Below the pieces are notes generated by a model. That model saw only the letters and a list, made by a program, of their open reading frames with translations, was not told the origin of the DNA and did no database searches. Below are positions 41,623 through 51,631 of a DNA stretch of 64,000 bases, piece after piece. Every line of letters starts with the position of its first letter. The stretch's first letter is position 1. Location of the stretch: NCBI GenBank assembly GCA_947488235.1, contig CANLAQ010000003.1, positions 1 through 64,000 on the forward strand, written 5' to 3'. The position numbers and the translations under genes are program-made. The DNA comes from Flavobacteriales bacterium. GTDB lineage: Bacteria; Bacteroidota; Bacteroidia; Flavobacteriales_D; Crocinitomicaceae.

Positions 41623-41928
41623 TTAAGAAAGTAGATTTACATATATCATGTAAGGAATAAAACAAAACATTGCAAAAATGATTCCTCTCGAAATTTGATA
41701 TTCTTCTTTATTAAGAAAAATATAGAACCACATTAAATTAGAAATCAAAGCAAGAGAAATGTACTTACTTGTAAATTCAGGATAGGCCACAAATTGATCC
41801 CAAAAAAAACTAAAAGGATAATCGTTTATTAAGGCTAGAATAAAAAGTACTATTGGTAAAAAAACCACCGGGGAAATAAATCCGATTGCAGTTCCAATTA
41901 GATGTTTTTTTGTAATGTTGATTTTCAT
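41623..41928 (-). CDS. hypothetical three-TM membrane protein
   Basis: Multiple hydrophobic segments; overlaps surE stop; between surE and lpxB. Confidence 0.6.
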   Translation of the reverse strand: MKINITKKHLIGTAIGFISPVVFLPIVLFILALINDYPFSFFWDQFVAYPEFTSKYISLALISNLMWFYIFLNKEEYQISRGIIFAMFCFIPYMIYVNLLS

Positions 41929-42689
41929 AAATTAAATGATTTTAAATTTCCAATAACAGCATGATTGGTTAGGTCAAAATGAGTCGGCACAATGCTAATA
42001 TAACCTTCCTTTAATACCGCCAAATCAGTGTCTTCTCTTTTGTCAACTTCAGTAAAGTCGCCTGTTAACCAATAATAAGGATTACCAAATTGATCCAATC
42101 GTTTATCAAATCGATCCGACCAAAAAGCATGTGCTTGTTTACAAATACGCGTTCCCTTAATTTCTTGTTTTTTTAATTTTGGGATATTAACATTTAAACA
42201 AGTATTAAGCGGTAAGTTACTGTCAAGAACTTTTTTAATTATTTTAGAAATCCATTCTGAACCTTGCGTAAAATCAGCATCATGTGCATAATCAGCTAGA
42301 GAAAATCCAATGGATGGTATCCCTTCCATTGCGCCTTCTATTGCAGCGGACATCGTGCCAGAATACAGAACATTGGTAGAGGTGTTTTCACCGTGATTAA
42401 TTCCGGATAGCAACAAATCAGGTTTCCTATGCAATACTTCGTAAATAGCTAATTTCACACAATCTACAGGAGTTCCTGAACATGAAAATGCTTTGATGTC
42501 ACCAAAAATATAGCTAGGACTCAATCGTAAAGGATGATTTATAGTTATAGCATGACCCATGCCAGATTGAGCCTTGTCGGGAGCAACTACTACTACTTCT
42601 CCATATTGCTTAGCAATATGAACCAAAGCACTTATACCATTAGAATTAATGCTATCATCATTGGTTATTAAAATTAATTTTTGCTGCAT
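41925..42689 (-). CDS. surE: 5'-nucleotidase SurE
   Basis: LITNDDSINSNGI, DLLLSGINHGENTSTNVLYSGTMSAAIEGA. Confidence 0.95.
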   Translation of the reverse strand: MQQKLILITNDDSINSNGISALVHIAKQYGEVVVVAPDKAQSGMGHAITINHPLRLSPSYIFGDIKAFSCSGTPVDCVKLAIYEVLHRKPDLLLSGINHGENTSTNVLYSGTMSAAIEGAMEGIPSIGFSLADYAHDADFTQGSEWISKIIKKVLDSNLPLNTCLNVNIPKLKKQEIKGTRICKQAHAFWSDRFDKRLDQFGNPYYWLTGDFTEVDKREDTDLAVLKEGYISIVPTHFDLTNHAVIGNLKSFNL

Positions 42690-42760
42690 ATTCCTTGCTC
42701 TTTAACAAAATTACTTAATATTAGCAGACTTTAAGTATTTTTGAAGCATAGAATTATAAA

Positions 42761-43525
42761 ATGAAACTTCTCACCTCAAACCAACATAATGCATTTTGTT
42801 TTGTTGGAATAAGTCCTATCCGCAGCTCACCCAATGACAGTAGTGAACAAGTAAGTCAACTGGTTTTTGGAGAAGTGGTTGAGGTACTTGAAATCAAAAA
42901 CTATTGGGTCAGCATAAAAACATACAAAGATTCCTATGAAGGATATGTAGACTATAAGCATCTATTGGCGCTGAGCGATAAAGAATTAAGACATTGGCTT
43001 GATCAAGGGGAAATTACGAGTGTTCTAACGCAAACCATAAAATGCCCTTGGGGAGAGCAGATAATACCCTGCGGTAGTTTTATTGGAAACGAGCAAATCT
43101 TTACTATTGGCACCTACCCATTTGAAAAAATAATTGGTGATAGTTTTGTGAAAAGCGGAATTGAATTGGCCAATTCATTATTAAACACTCCCTATCTATG
43201 GGGAGGGAAATCAAGTTTTGGAATAGATTGTTCTGGTTTTACACAACTTATATTCAGAAGTGTCTTTATCAACCTACCACGAGATGCCTATCAGCAAGAA
43301 GAATTAGGTCAACATGTTAGCTTTAAAGATCGGGAACCTATGGATTTAGCCTTTTTTAGCAATGATCAAGGAAAAATAACGCATGTAGGCATAATTTTGG
43401 ACGGAAATTTAATTATTCACGCTTCGGGAAGGGTTAGAATTGACACCTTAAATCAAGAAGGGATTTGGAATGAGGAAATGGGAACTACTACACATAAATT
43501 AACTGTTATTAAAAGATTAAATTGA
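42761..43525 (+). CDS. C40 (NlpC/P60) peptidase with SH3-like domain
   Basis: GIDCSGFTQLIFRS, ITHVGIILDGNLIIHASG. Confidence 0.88.
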   Translation: MKLLTSNQHNAFCFVGISPIRSSPNDSSEQVSQLVFGEVVEVLEIKNYWVSIKTYKDSYEGYVDYKHLLALSDKELRHWLDQGEITSVLTQTIKCPWGEQIIPCGSFIGNEQIFTIGTYPFEKIIGDSFVKSGIELANSLLNTPYLWGGKSSFGIDCSGFTQLIFRSVFINLPRDAYQQEELGQHVSFKDREPMDLAFFSNDQGKITHVGIILDGNLIIHASGRVRIDTLNQEGIWNEEMGTTTHKLTVIKRLN

Positions 43526-43596
43526 TTTTCTAATCCATTAATTTGAATAACTATCTCATTTTTTATTCCGATATTTACCCATTAAAAATTCTAAAA

Positions 43597-44520
43597 ATGC
43601 AGATACTAGTAAGTGGGGGTGCAGGATTTATTGGAAGTAATTTGGTTAAGCGACTTGTATCAGAAGGACACGAAGTAGTTGTACTTGACAATTTATTACG
43701 CGGAAATAAATTAGATAAAGATACTTTTGAAAAAATAAAATTCATTCGCGGAGATGTGCGAGATTTTGCAATCGTTTCTGAGGCAATGAAGAATTGTGAC
43801 GCGGTCTATCATTTCGCAGCTGTTTTAGGAGTTGATATAGTAGCTGATCAACCCGTTGAAACCATGGATGTTGAAGTAATCGGGACAAGAAATATGGTTG
43901 AAGCTGCTGCTGCCAATAATATAAAATACTTTTTATACGCTTCAACAAGCGGGATATACAGCCACAGTGCCATTGTTAAAAGCGCCTTGTCTGAAGATGT
44001 TTTGGTTGATCCAAGAACTTCTTATGCTATGGCTAAACGATACAATGAAATTTATTTGGCGGCGCATCACAAAGAGCGAGGACTTAATGTTATATCACTG
44101 AGATTTTTTAATGTCTATGGTCACAATCAAGACAATAGAATGGTAGTCCCTAGATTTTTTGAGCAAGCAATAAAAGACGAAGAAATTACAGTGTTTGGTA
44201 CTGGAAATCAAACCAGGGACTTTACTTATATTGACGATACTGTTGAGGCATGTGTTAGTTTACTAGGAATTAGTGGAGCGCATATCATCAATATCGCAAA
44301 CGAAAAGGAATGGAATATTACTACCCTTGCAGAAAAAATTATTGAAATCACGAAATCTAAATCAAAGATAAATTACATAGAATCTCCTGCTAAACGCTAC
44401 GATTATGAAGTAGAACGAAGGGTTGGAAGTTCCGGCAAATTAAAGGAATTAGTGAATTATAAGCCCGCAACCGAATTGGTAGATGGATTACAAAAAATTT
44501 ATGAAATCAATTATTTATGA
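43597..44520 (+). CDS. NAD-dependent epimerase/dehydratase
   Basis: [23 protein letters not shown] (YxxxK), RFFNVYG; ATG at 43597 preferred. Confidence 0.9.
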   Translation: MQILVSGGAGFIGSNLVKRLVSEGHEVVVLDNLLRGNKLDKDTFEKIKFIRGDVRDFAIVSEAMKNCDAVYHFAAVLGVDIVADQPVETMDVEVIGTRNMVEAAAANNIKYFLYASTSGIYSHSAIVKSALSEDVLVDPRTSYAMAKRYNEIYLAAHHKERGLNVISLRFFNVYGHNQDNRMVVPRFFEQAIKDEEITVFGTGNQTRDFTYIDDTVEACVSLLGISGAHIINIANEKEWNITTLAEKIIEITKSKSKINYIESPAKRYDYEVERRVGSSGKLKELVNYKPATELVDGLQKIYEINYL

Positions 44521-45788
44521 GAGATACCGTTTTATTTAATCTGATCAAAGAAGAAAAACAAAGACAAACTTTAGGTTTAGAATTGATCGCGTCTGAGAAC
44601 TTTGTAAGTGAACAAGTAATGGAGGCGATGGGAAGTGTACTTACCAATAAATATGCTGAAGGACTTCCAGGAAAGCGTTATTATGGTGGATGCGAAATCG
44701 TAGATCAAGTAGAACAACTGGCAATCGATCGTTTATGTGAACTTTTCGGTGCGACTTGGGCAAATGTCCAACCACATTCTGGAGCACAAGCAAATGCTGC
44801 TGTTTTTTTAGCATGTCTAAATCCTGGAGATAAAATACTAGGCTTTGATTTATCACACGGTGGACATTTAACGCACGGCTCGCCCGTAAATTTCTCAGGT
44901 AAACTATATCAACCTTTCTTCTACGGAGTATCAAAGGAAACCGGAAGAATAGATTACGATGCTTTAGAATCAATTGCATTAAAAGAAAAACCAAAAATGA
45001 TCATCTGTGGAGCCTCTGCATATTCTAGAGATTGGGATTATGCAAGGATTAGACAAGTAGCAGATAAAATTGGAGCGCTTGTTCTAGCTGATATTTCGCA
45101 TCCTGCAGGACTAATTGCCGCAAAATTATTAAATGATCCTTTAGATTATTGTCACATAGTTACTACAACAACACATAAAACACTAAGAGGTCCTCGTGGT
45201 GGTGTAATTATGATGCGAAACAATTTTGACAATCCTTTCGGTATCAAATGGAACAATGGAAATTTGAGATCTATGGCTGCGCTATTAGACGCTGCAGTAT
45301 TTCCAGGAATTCAAGGCGGACCGCTCGAACATGTAATTGCAGCAAAGGCAGTTGCTTTTGGAGAAGCGCTTAGCGATGGTTATAAAACCTACATGAAACA
45401 AGTACAAATAAATGCTGCTAAAATGGCGGAATCATTTATGAGTGAGGGGTATGAAATTATTTCAGGAGGTACACAAAATCACAGTATGTTGATTGATCTG
45501 AGAGGAAAAGGAATCACCGGAAAAGATGCGGAAAACTGTTTGGTTAAAGCCGACATAACAGTAAATAAAAATATGGTTCCCTTTGACACTGAATCTCCAT
45601 TTGTAACATCAGGAATTCGTATAGGAACTCCGGCCTTGACTTCAAGAGGAGTTAAAGAAGGAGAGATCGAATTGATTGTTAGTTTAATTGATCGCGCGCT
45701 AATGTCTAAAGATGATGCTAACACCTTGTCTCAAGTCAAAAAAGAAGTTAATCTCTTAATGCAAGACAGACCTTTATTTACTTGGTAA
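44517..45788 (+). CDS. glyA: serine hydroxymethyltransferase
   Basis: [47 protein letters not shown] overlap with epimerase. Confidence 0.96.
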   Translation: MRDTVLFNLIKEEKQRQTLGLELIASENFVSEQVMEAMGSVLTNKYAEGLPGKRYYGGCEIVDQVEQLAIDRLCELFGATWANVQPHSGAQANAAVFLACLNPGDKILGFDLSHGGHLTHGSPVNFSGKLYQPFFYGVSKETGRIDYDALESIALKEKPKMIICGASAYSRDWDYARIRQVADKIGALVLADISHPAGLIAAKLLNDPLDYCHIVTTTTHKTLRGPRGGVIMMRNNFDNPFGIKWNNGNLRSMAALLDAAVFPGIQGGPLEHVIAAKAVAFGEALSDGYKTYMKQVQINAAKMAESFMSEGYEIISGGTQNHSMLIDLRGKGITGKDAENCLVKADITVNKNMVPFDTESPFVTSGIRIGTPALTSRGVKEGEIELIVSLIDRALMSKDDANTLSQVKKEVNLLMQDRPLFTW

Positions 45789-45814
45789 GTATAAAAGATT
45801 GAGGTGAGGTATTT

Positions 45815-46960
45815 CTAACTTTTGCTATCTACATTAGGCTTTTTAAAGCCAAAACGCATTATCGACATGGATTCTTTTCCTATTCCAACAATGGAAATAA
45901 CATTAAGAGGGAATTCAAGCAATACATGGCAGAAACTTAAAAAGAACAAAAAGGTCAATCCCATTGCATAATCATAAGCATAAATACTACATGCGGCAAT
46001 CCATAGAAAGATAATAATTCCTAAGCGCACCTTTGGTACTTGATGCCATTTGATTACTTCCGTTTTACTGAACCAATTTAGATAATGATATAAGTATGCG
46101 AAAGCAATGATACGCATGAGTACTATTCCGACTTTAGAATTAAAAATTACAGCGAAAATAGCCTTTGGAGTAGTGTCAATTGCAGGATCACCAAATTGAT
46201 CCACATAACCTTTCTTAATAGGAAGATTCGTAAGATTAAATTCTTTTATCAGAGAGACATTTAAATCCCAAAAACCATCTCCGCCGGCGTAATATGCTGT
46301 TTTACCTAATTCGGTTATTGGAATCATCGACTGCCCAGGAAGAATATTCCATAGAATAAAAGGAGCCAATACAAAGACTAGAAATGAAAGTAAACCCGTC
46401 CAATTTCTTGATTTTAATGAACCGTAAAGTATAAATAAACCCGTAAAAACATAGACATGAATTAAGGTGGGAACCAATGAAGTTATCGCGAAAGTTGCTG
46501 TGTTGGGTCTAAAAATTTCTTCTCCTAAATAATTCGTTGCATTAGGTGCAAACCATTGATCTACAAAAGCAAAGAGAAGAATAATGGCAATGATTTTGAC
46601 AAAAATATTTTTAACTAATGCAAAAAGAATACTTCCAAATAAGGCAAGTGCTAAAAGCTTTCCATATAAATTGAGATCGCTGTACATTGCAGTAAAACTG
46701 GTGTGAAAATTATATTTTACAGCAAAATAATCATAAGTAATAAGCAGACCCGTAAATAATAAAAATAAAAAATCCCATTTACCTTTAGCGAAATACTTTC
46801 TATCGTGTAACCAACTAATTTCAGTAAGATAATGCAGGGGACCTAGGAAAGCATAGGCAAATAAGAAAGTCTCAAATGGCATTACGAAAGCTGCAATAAT
46901 ACTTGCCAGCATCAATGCTATATTGATATAATTAACCTTGTTTTCTTTTTGCAGTTCCAT
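45815..46960 (-). CDS. polytopic membrane protein; possible distant Brp/Blh-like family
   Basis: Many TM segments; FAYAFLGPLHYLTEISWLHDRKYF and FLSFCHVLLEFPLN histidine-containing helices. Confidence 0.5.
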   Translation of the reverse strand: MELQKENKVNYINIALMLASIIAAFVMPFETFLFAYAFLGPLHYLTEISWLHDRKYFAKGKWDFLFLLFTGLLITYDYFAVKYNFHTSFTAMYSDLNLYGKLLALALFGSILFALVKNIFVKIIAIILLFAFVDQWFAPNATNYLGEEIFRPNTATFAITSLVPTLIHVYVFTGLFILYGSLKSRNWTGLLSFLVFVLAPFILWNILPGQSMIPITELGKTAYYAGGDGFWDLNVSLIKEFNLTNLPIKKGYVDQFGDPAIDTTPKAIFAVIFNSKVGIVLMRIIAFAYLYHYLNWFSKTEVIKWHQVPKVRLGIIIFLWIAACSIYAYDYAMGLTFLFFLSFCHVLLEFPLNVISIVGIGKESMSIMRFGFKKPNVDSKS

Positions 46961-47013
46961 TTTAAAACTTTTTAATAGAAAACAAAATTACCAAAAAATA
47001 AGATATATTATCA

Positions 47014-48120
47014 CTAGTTAAAACCTTTTAAAACTGCTTTTTCTTTCATTGATTTATTTACGGCAGTTCCAAAGTCATCCTTCACACCTGCATTCGCTGG
47101 ATTACGATTTACCTTAGAAAGAAATACCGCTCTTTGTTTACTTAAATCCTGTATTTCGGCTTGAATTTTAGCTCTTTCTTCCTTCTGGGCGTTTATGATC
47201 TCCGCCTTCTCTTCTGGTCCTTTACCTTGTAATTCTTCCGGTAATTGATCGTCCTTTAATTCTAAAATTTTAGTGGAATCGGCTTGAAAAGCATCCACCA
47301 CATCCCAGGAGGCATTATTATAAGCTGACTTAGATTTCACTAAAGCCCGCTCTGAAGCTATACCTGAACCCAAATTAAAGGCGTTTTTATCCTCAATAAT
47401 TTGGTTGTTTTTCTTCATAACACCTTGCTCACCAAACCACAAATAGGTAGTATTGAGGCTTTTGTTGAGTTGAATGATTTGATCATCGTATGGCGTTGGG
47501 GTCGACGCTATTTTAGCATCTGAATTAATATTAAAATAGGCGCCATTTGAACAGGTCGCTCCATCTTTCCATGATTCCTTAACCCCTTGTTGATATTCAC
47601 CACAATAAATGGTATTGATAAATACACCTCTGCTTTTAGCAATAGTACATATAGACTTATAATTCACTGGCCCCTGATTAAAAGGCTCATTACCTGCTAT
47701 ATATATTAACAAGAGGTCATTAGGGTCTCTTGACCAGACTAATTCTTGCAATGATTTTTCAATAACGGCTCCACAATACTCTTCTCCACCATTGGTGCGC
47801 AGCGCAAATAACTTCTCAGAAACCACATCCAAATCAGAAGTAAAATTGGTTTGCAAGCGGACATAGTTTTTATCACTTATTCCTGAATTTCCAAAATCAT
47901 AAACTGCAATTTCAAGAATTGGAGCTACGCCATTAACGGTTAATGAACTTGCTTCGTTTACAATCGCCCACAATCTAGATTTCGCTTGTTCAATAAGGCC
48001 ATCCATACTATTTGACGCATCTATCAAAAGTGCTAGTTGAACTTTTCTCTGTGGTTTGTTTTGTGCATTTAAAAAGGAAACACTGGTGATAATTAGAAGC
48101 GTTAAAAAAAGATTTTTCAT
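47014..48120 (-). CDS. secreted von Willebrand factor A domain protein
   Basis: Signal peptide; MIDAS-like LALLIDASNSMDGLIEQAKSRLW; start 48120 preferred. Confidence 0.78.
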   Translation of the reverse strand: MKNLFLTLLIITSVSFLNAQNKPQRKVQLALLIDASNSMDGLIEQAKSRLWAIVNEASSLTVNGVAPILEIAVYDFGNSGISDKNYVRLQTNFTSDLDVVSEKLFALRTNGGEEYCGAVIEKSLQELVWSRDPNDLLLIYIAGNEPFNQGPVNYKSICTIAKSRGVFINTIYCGEYQQGVKESWKDGATCSNGAYFNINSDAKIASTPTPYDDQIIQLNKSLNTTYLWFGEQGVMKKNNQIIEDKNAFNLGSGIASERALVKSKSAYNNASWDVVDAFQADSTKILELKDDQLPEELQGKGPEEKAEIINAQKEERAKIQAEIQDLSKQRAVFLSKVNRNPANAGVKDDFGTAVNKSMKEKAVLKGFN

Positions 48121-48181
48121 AAAATAAATGTTTGTTTTATCTGAATACAACCTTAATTGAAAAGGGTTCAAATATTTTTTA

Positions 48182-48589
48182 CTATTTGTTAAAATACGAT
48201 AGTGCTAATTGATAAGAAGTCAAGCCAAAACCAAAAATACATCCCACACATACTGGAGAAATAAAAGACTCATGGCGGAAAGATTCTCTTCCAGCAATAT
48301 TGGAAATATGGACCTCAATTACAGGTGCTTCAATGGCAGCGATACAATCTCTCAAGGCAATACTCGTATGGGTATAAGCGCCTGCATTTAAAATTATTCC
48401 ATCTACTTTAGCTTCTTGCAGACAATCTATTAATGCTCCTTCAATATTTGATTGATAATACCTTAATTCATGCGAAGTTTCCAATTGCAAAGAGGCAAAA
48501 TAAGAATCAAAGGATTCAATTCCATATATTTTTGTTTCACGCGCGCCAATTAAGTTTAAATTTGGGCCATTAACGATTAAAATTTTCAT
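48182..48589 (-). CDS. aroQ: type II 3-dehydroquinate dehydratase
   Basis: ILIVNGPNLNLIGARE, QSNIEGALIDCLQEA, ILNAGAYTHTSIALRDC, EVHISNIAGRESFRHESF. Confidence 0.93.
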   Translation of the reverse strand: MKILIVNGPNLNLIGARETKIYGIESFDSYFASLQLETSHELRYYQSNIEGALIDCLQEAKVDGIILNAGAYTHTSIALRDCIAAIEAPVIEVHISNIAGRESFRHESFISPVCVGCIFGFGLTSYQLALSYFNK

Positions 48590-48591
48590 AC

Positions 48592-49497
48592 TTGTCGAAT
48601 TGGAACCGCTATATTAAGGAATTTGTTTCATACCTAAAAATAGAAAAAGGTATGGCAGAGAATTCTATTTTTGCTTATCAGCGAGATGTAGCCAAATTAA
48701 GCGTCTTTAGTGAGGGTCGAAATAAGACAGCAATTGAGCTCACGCATAAGGACTTAAGCGATTTTATTGCCATTTTATATGACTTAGGACTTAGTGCTCG
48801 ATCGCAAGCGAGGATAATTTCAGGAATAAAACAATTCTATTCTTTTTTAATTTTAGAAGATCATTTGAAAGAAGATCCGAGTGAATTAATTGAACAGCCT
48901 AAAATTGGACTTAAACTTCCCGAGGTATTAACAATAGAGGAAATTGACCAATTAATTGCTGCAATTGATATGAGTAAAACTGAAGGTCATCGTAATCGAG
49001 CCATCATAGAAACATTGTACAGTTGCGGATTAAGGGTTTCAGAATTAGTTGCTTTGCGCTTCTCTGATTTGTATTTTGATGAGGGATTTATTAGGGTAAT
49101 CGGAAAAGGAAATAAGGAAAGATTGGTTCCTGTTTCGCAAAGCGTTGAAAAAGAAATTAAAATATACAATGACCACATTAGAAGACATCAGAATATAAAT
49201 AAAGGAGACGAGAATGTTGTCTTTTTAAATCGTAGAGGAGCTAAATTAACGCGCGTGATGATCTTCACTATAATCAAACAACTTTCAGAAGCCATTGGAT
49301 TAAAAAAAAATATATCTCCTCACACTTTCAGACATTCATTTGCAACACATTTAATTGAAGGGGGTGCTAATTTGAGGGCAATTCAAGAAATGCTTGGACA
49401 TGAATCTATTACAACGACTGAAATTTACACGCATTTAGATCAAAGATTTCTTAAAGAAGCTATTCTTTCTTACCATCCTAGAAATGCAGGATCTTAA
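48592..49497 (+). CDS. xerD: XerC/XerD-type tyrosine recombinase
   Basis: Catalytic RXKGNKERLVPV, HTFRHSFATHLIEGGANLRAIQEMLGHESITTTEIYTHL; TTG start. Confidence 0.92.
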   Translation: MSNWNRYIKEFVSYLKIEKGMAENSIFAYQRDVAKLSVFSEGRNKTAIELTHKDLSDFIAILYDLGLSARSQARIISGIKQFYSFLILEDHLKEDPSELIEQPKIGLKLPEVLTIEEIDQLIAAIDMSKTEGHRNRAIIETLYSCGLRVSELVALRFSDLYFDEGFIRVIGKGNKERLVPVSQSVEKEIKIYNDHIRRHQNINKGDENVVFLNRRGAKLTRVMIFTIIKQLSEAIGLKKNISPHTFRHSFATHLIEGGANLRAIQEMLGHESITTTEIYTHLDQRFLKEAILSYHPRNAGS

Positions 49498-51494
49498 TAG
49501 GCGATTAAAGCATTAATAGCTTCGATCAAGCGATCTTGAGGTAAGAATAACTTTTCTAAATCTACCGCAAATGGAACAGGAGTATCAATGGAGGCAACCC
49601 GTTTTACTGGCGCGTCTAGAGACTTAAAGCAATTTTCTGTAATCAGTGCAGAAATTTCTCCACCTATTCCACCCATCATACAATCTTCGTGCAAAACGAT
49701 AACCTTACCTGTCTTCTCTACTGCACGATAAATAGCTTCTGTATCCAAAGGTAACAGCGTGCGTAAATCTAAAATTTCAGCACTTATTTCAGGCATAGAA
49801 GCGATTGCATCTATAGCCCAATGAACCCCTGCACCATAGGTAACGATGGTGAGATCAGTTCCTTCAGCTGCAAGAGCAGCTTTACCTATTTCTGTAGTGT
49901 AATAAGCGCTAGGGACATCACCTTTCAAACTTCGGTACAGCATTTTATGTTCAAAAAACAAAACAGGATTCGGATCTTCGATAGCTGCATTCAACAAGCC
50001 CTTCGCATCAACTGGATTGGAAGGGTATACCACTTTTAAGCCTGGTGTATGTACAAACCAAGCCTCATTACTTTGCGAATGAAAAGGACCGGCTGCTGAA
50101 CCAGCACCTGTAGGCATTCTGATAACAACATCTGCATTTTGGCCCCATCTCCAATGAATTTTAGCCAAGTTATTTATGATTTGATTGAAACCACATGTCA
50201 CAAAATCAGCAAATTGCATTTCAACTACAGCCTTCATTCCAGCAATAGACAAACCTAAACCTGCTCCAATAATAGCCGATTCACACAAAGGCGTATTTCT
50301 AACGCGATCCGCTCCAAATCTTTCGAGCATCCCTTCAGTTACCTTAAATGCACCACCGTAGGCTGCAATATCTTGTCCCATGATGATTAATTCTGGGAAT
50401 TTTTCCATGGATTGATTCAAAGATTCCTGAATGGCATCAATAAATCTCAGTTCATTTTTTGAATCTGTCTCAACTGTTGCTGTATATTCAAAGGGTGCGT
50501 AAACATCCCTTAATTCAGCGCTTAAATCAGGGATTATAGCGGCTTGACTATTCGCTTCATCAAATGAATCTTGAATGTGTTGTTTGATTTCCGACTTTAA
50601 TTCGGCATCATAAGCATCTGTTAAAATTCCTTTAGACTTTAAAAATTGCTCATAATTTGTAACTGGATCTCTTTTTTCCCATTCGTCTTGTAGACCAACA
50701 GGATAATATTTTGTCCCAGATGCTTCTTCATGACCACGCATTCTGAAGGTCATCAATTCTAAAAGAACAGGTTTGGGATCTAAGCGAATTTCATCATTAA
50801 TGGTGCGCACTGCACGAATTACTTCAAGGATATTATTACCATCAACTTGTACAGCTTTCATACCATACCCAATACCTTTATCAATAAATTGTTTGCATTT
50901 AAATTGTTCTGAAGAGGGCGTTGACAATCCCCAAGCATTATTCTCAACACAAAAAATTACAGGTAAATCCCAAACTGCAGCAACATTTAATGACTCATGA
51001 AAGTCGCCTTCAGAGGCACCGCCATCACCTGTAAAAACAAGAGTAGATTTTTTTTCTTTTTTAATCTTATGTGATAAAGCAATTCCATCTGCAATACCTA
51101 ATTGTGGACCAAGATGCGATATCATTCCAACAATTTTATAGTCTTGCGTTCCAAAATGAAAAGAGCGGTCTCTACCTTTTGTAAATCCTGCAGCTTTCCC
51201 TTGAAATTGAGCAAATAATCGAGTAAGTGGAATGTCCCGTGTGGTAAAAACTCCAAGATTCCGGTGCATCGGCAGTATATATTCCTCTTTGTCCATTGCA
51301 TAGGTAGTTCCAACAGAAATACCTTCTTGTCCCCAACCAGAAAACCATTTTGTAATTTTTCCTTGGCGCAGTAGAATCAACATTTTTTCCTCTATCAATC
51401 GAGGCGTTATTAATTTTCTATAGATTTCTAGTAACTCAGCAGATTCAAATCCAGTTGCATCAAATTCAATAGTATGTTTTTCTAAAACTTTCAC
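49494..51494 (-). CDS. fused 2-oxoacid dehydrogenase E1 alpha/beta protein
   Basis: E1 alpha TPP motif GDGGASEGDFHESLNVAAVWDLPVIFCVENN; E1 beta MGQDIAAYGGAFKVTEGM, TPLCESAIIGAGLGLSIAGMKAVVEMQFADF. Confidence 0.92.
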   Translation of the reverse strand: MKVLEKHTIEFDATGFESAELLEIYRKLITPRLIEEKMLILLRQGKITKWFSGWGQEGISVGTTYAMDKEEYILPMHRNLGVFTTRDIPLTRLFAQFQGKAAGFTKGRDRSFHFGTQDYKIVGMISHLGPQLGIADGIALSHKIKKEKKSTLVFTGDGGASEGDFHESLNVAAVWDLPVIFCVENNAWGLSTPSSEQFKCKQFIDKGIGYGMKAVQVDGNNILEVIRAVRTINDEIRLDPKPVLLELMTFRMRGHEEASGTKYYPVGLQDEWEKRDPVTNYEQFLKSKGILTDAYDAELKSEIKQHIQDSFDEANSQAAIIPDLSAELRDVYAPFEYTATVETDSKNELRFIDAIQESLNQSMEKFPELIIMGQDIAAYGGAFKVTEGMLERFGADRVRNTPLCESAIIGAGLGLSIAGMKAVVEMQFADFVTCGFNQIINNLAKIHWRWGQNADVVIRMPTGAGSAAGPFHSQSNEAWFVHTPGLKVVYPSNPVDAKGLLNAAIEDPNPVLFFEHKMLYRSLKGDVPSAYYTTEIGKAALAAEGTDLTIVTYGAGVHWAIDAIASMPEISAEILDLRTLLPLDTEAIYRAVEKTGKVIVLHEDCMMGGIGGEISALITENCFKSLDAPVKRVASIDTPVPFAVDLEKLFLPQDRLIEAINALIAY

Positions 51495-51581
51495 AGGAAT
51501 TAATTTATTACAAAATTATTCAATTTAACAGTTCAATGGAAGGATATAAAAATATTATTTCAACAAATAAGAAAATCAATT

Positions 51582-51611
51582 TAAAAAAAAAGCCCACAGA
51601 GCGTGGGCTTT
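51582..51611 (-). terminator. rho-independent terminator downstream of gdhA
   Basis: AAAGCCCAC-AGAGC-GTGGGCTTT hairpin; T-tract on the minus strand. Confidence 0.88.
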
Positions 51612-51631
51612 ACTTTTATTTAAGTTGATAT

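Noticed and set aside
48592-49497. XerD-like recombinase as a mobile-element integrase
   Set aside because: Sequence matches housekeeping XerC/D (GGANLRAIQEMLGHESITTTEIYTHL); no att sites, cargo or tRNA next to it.
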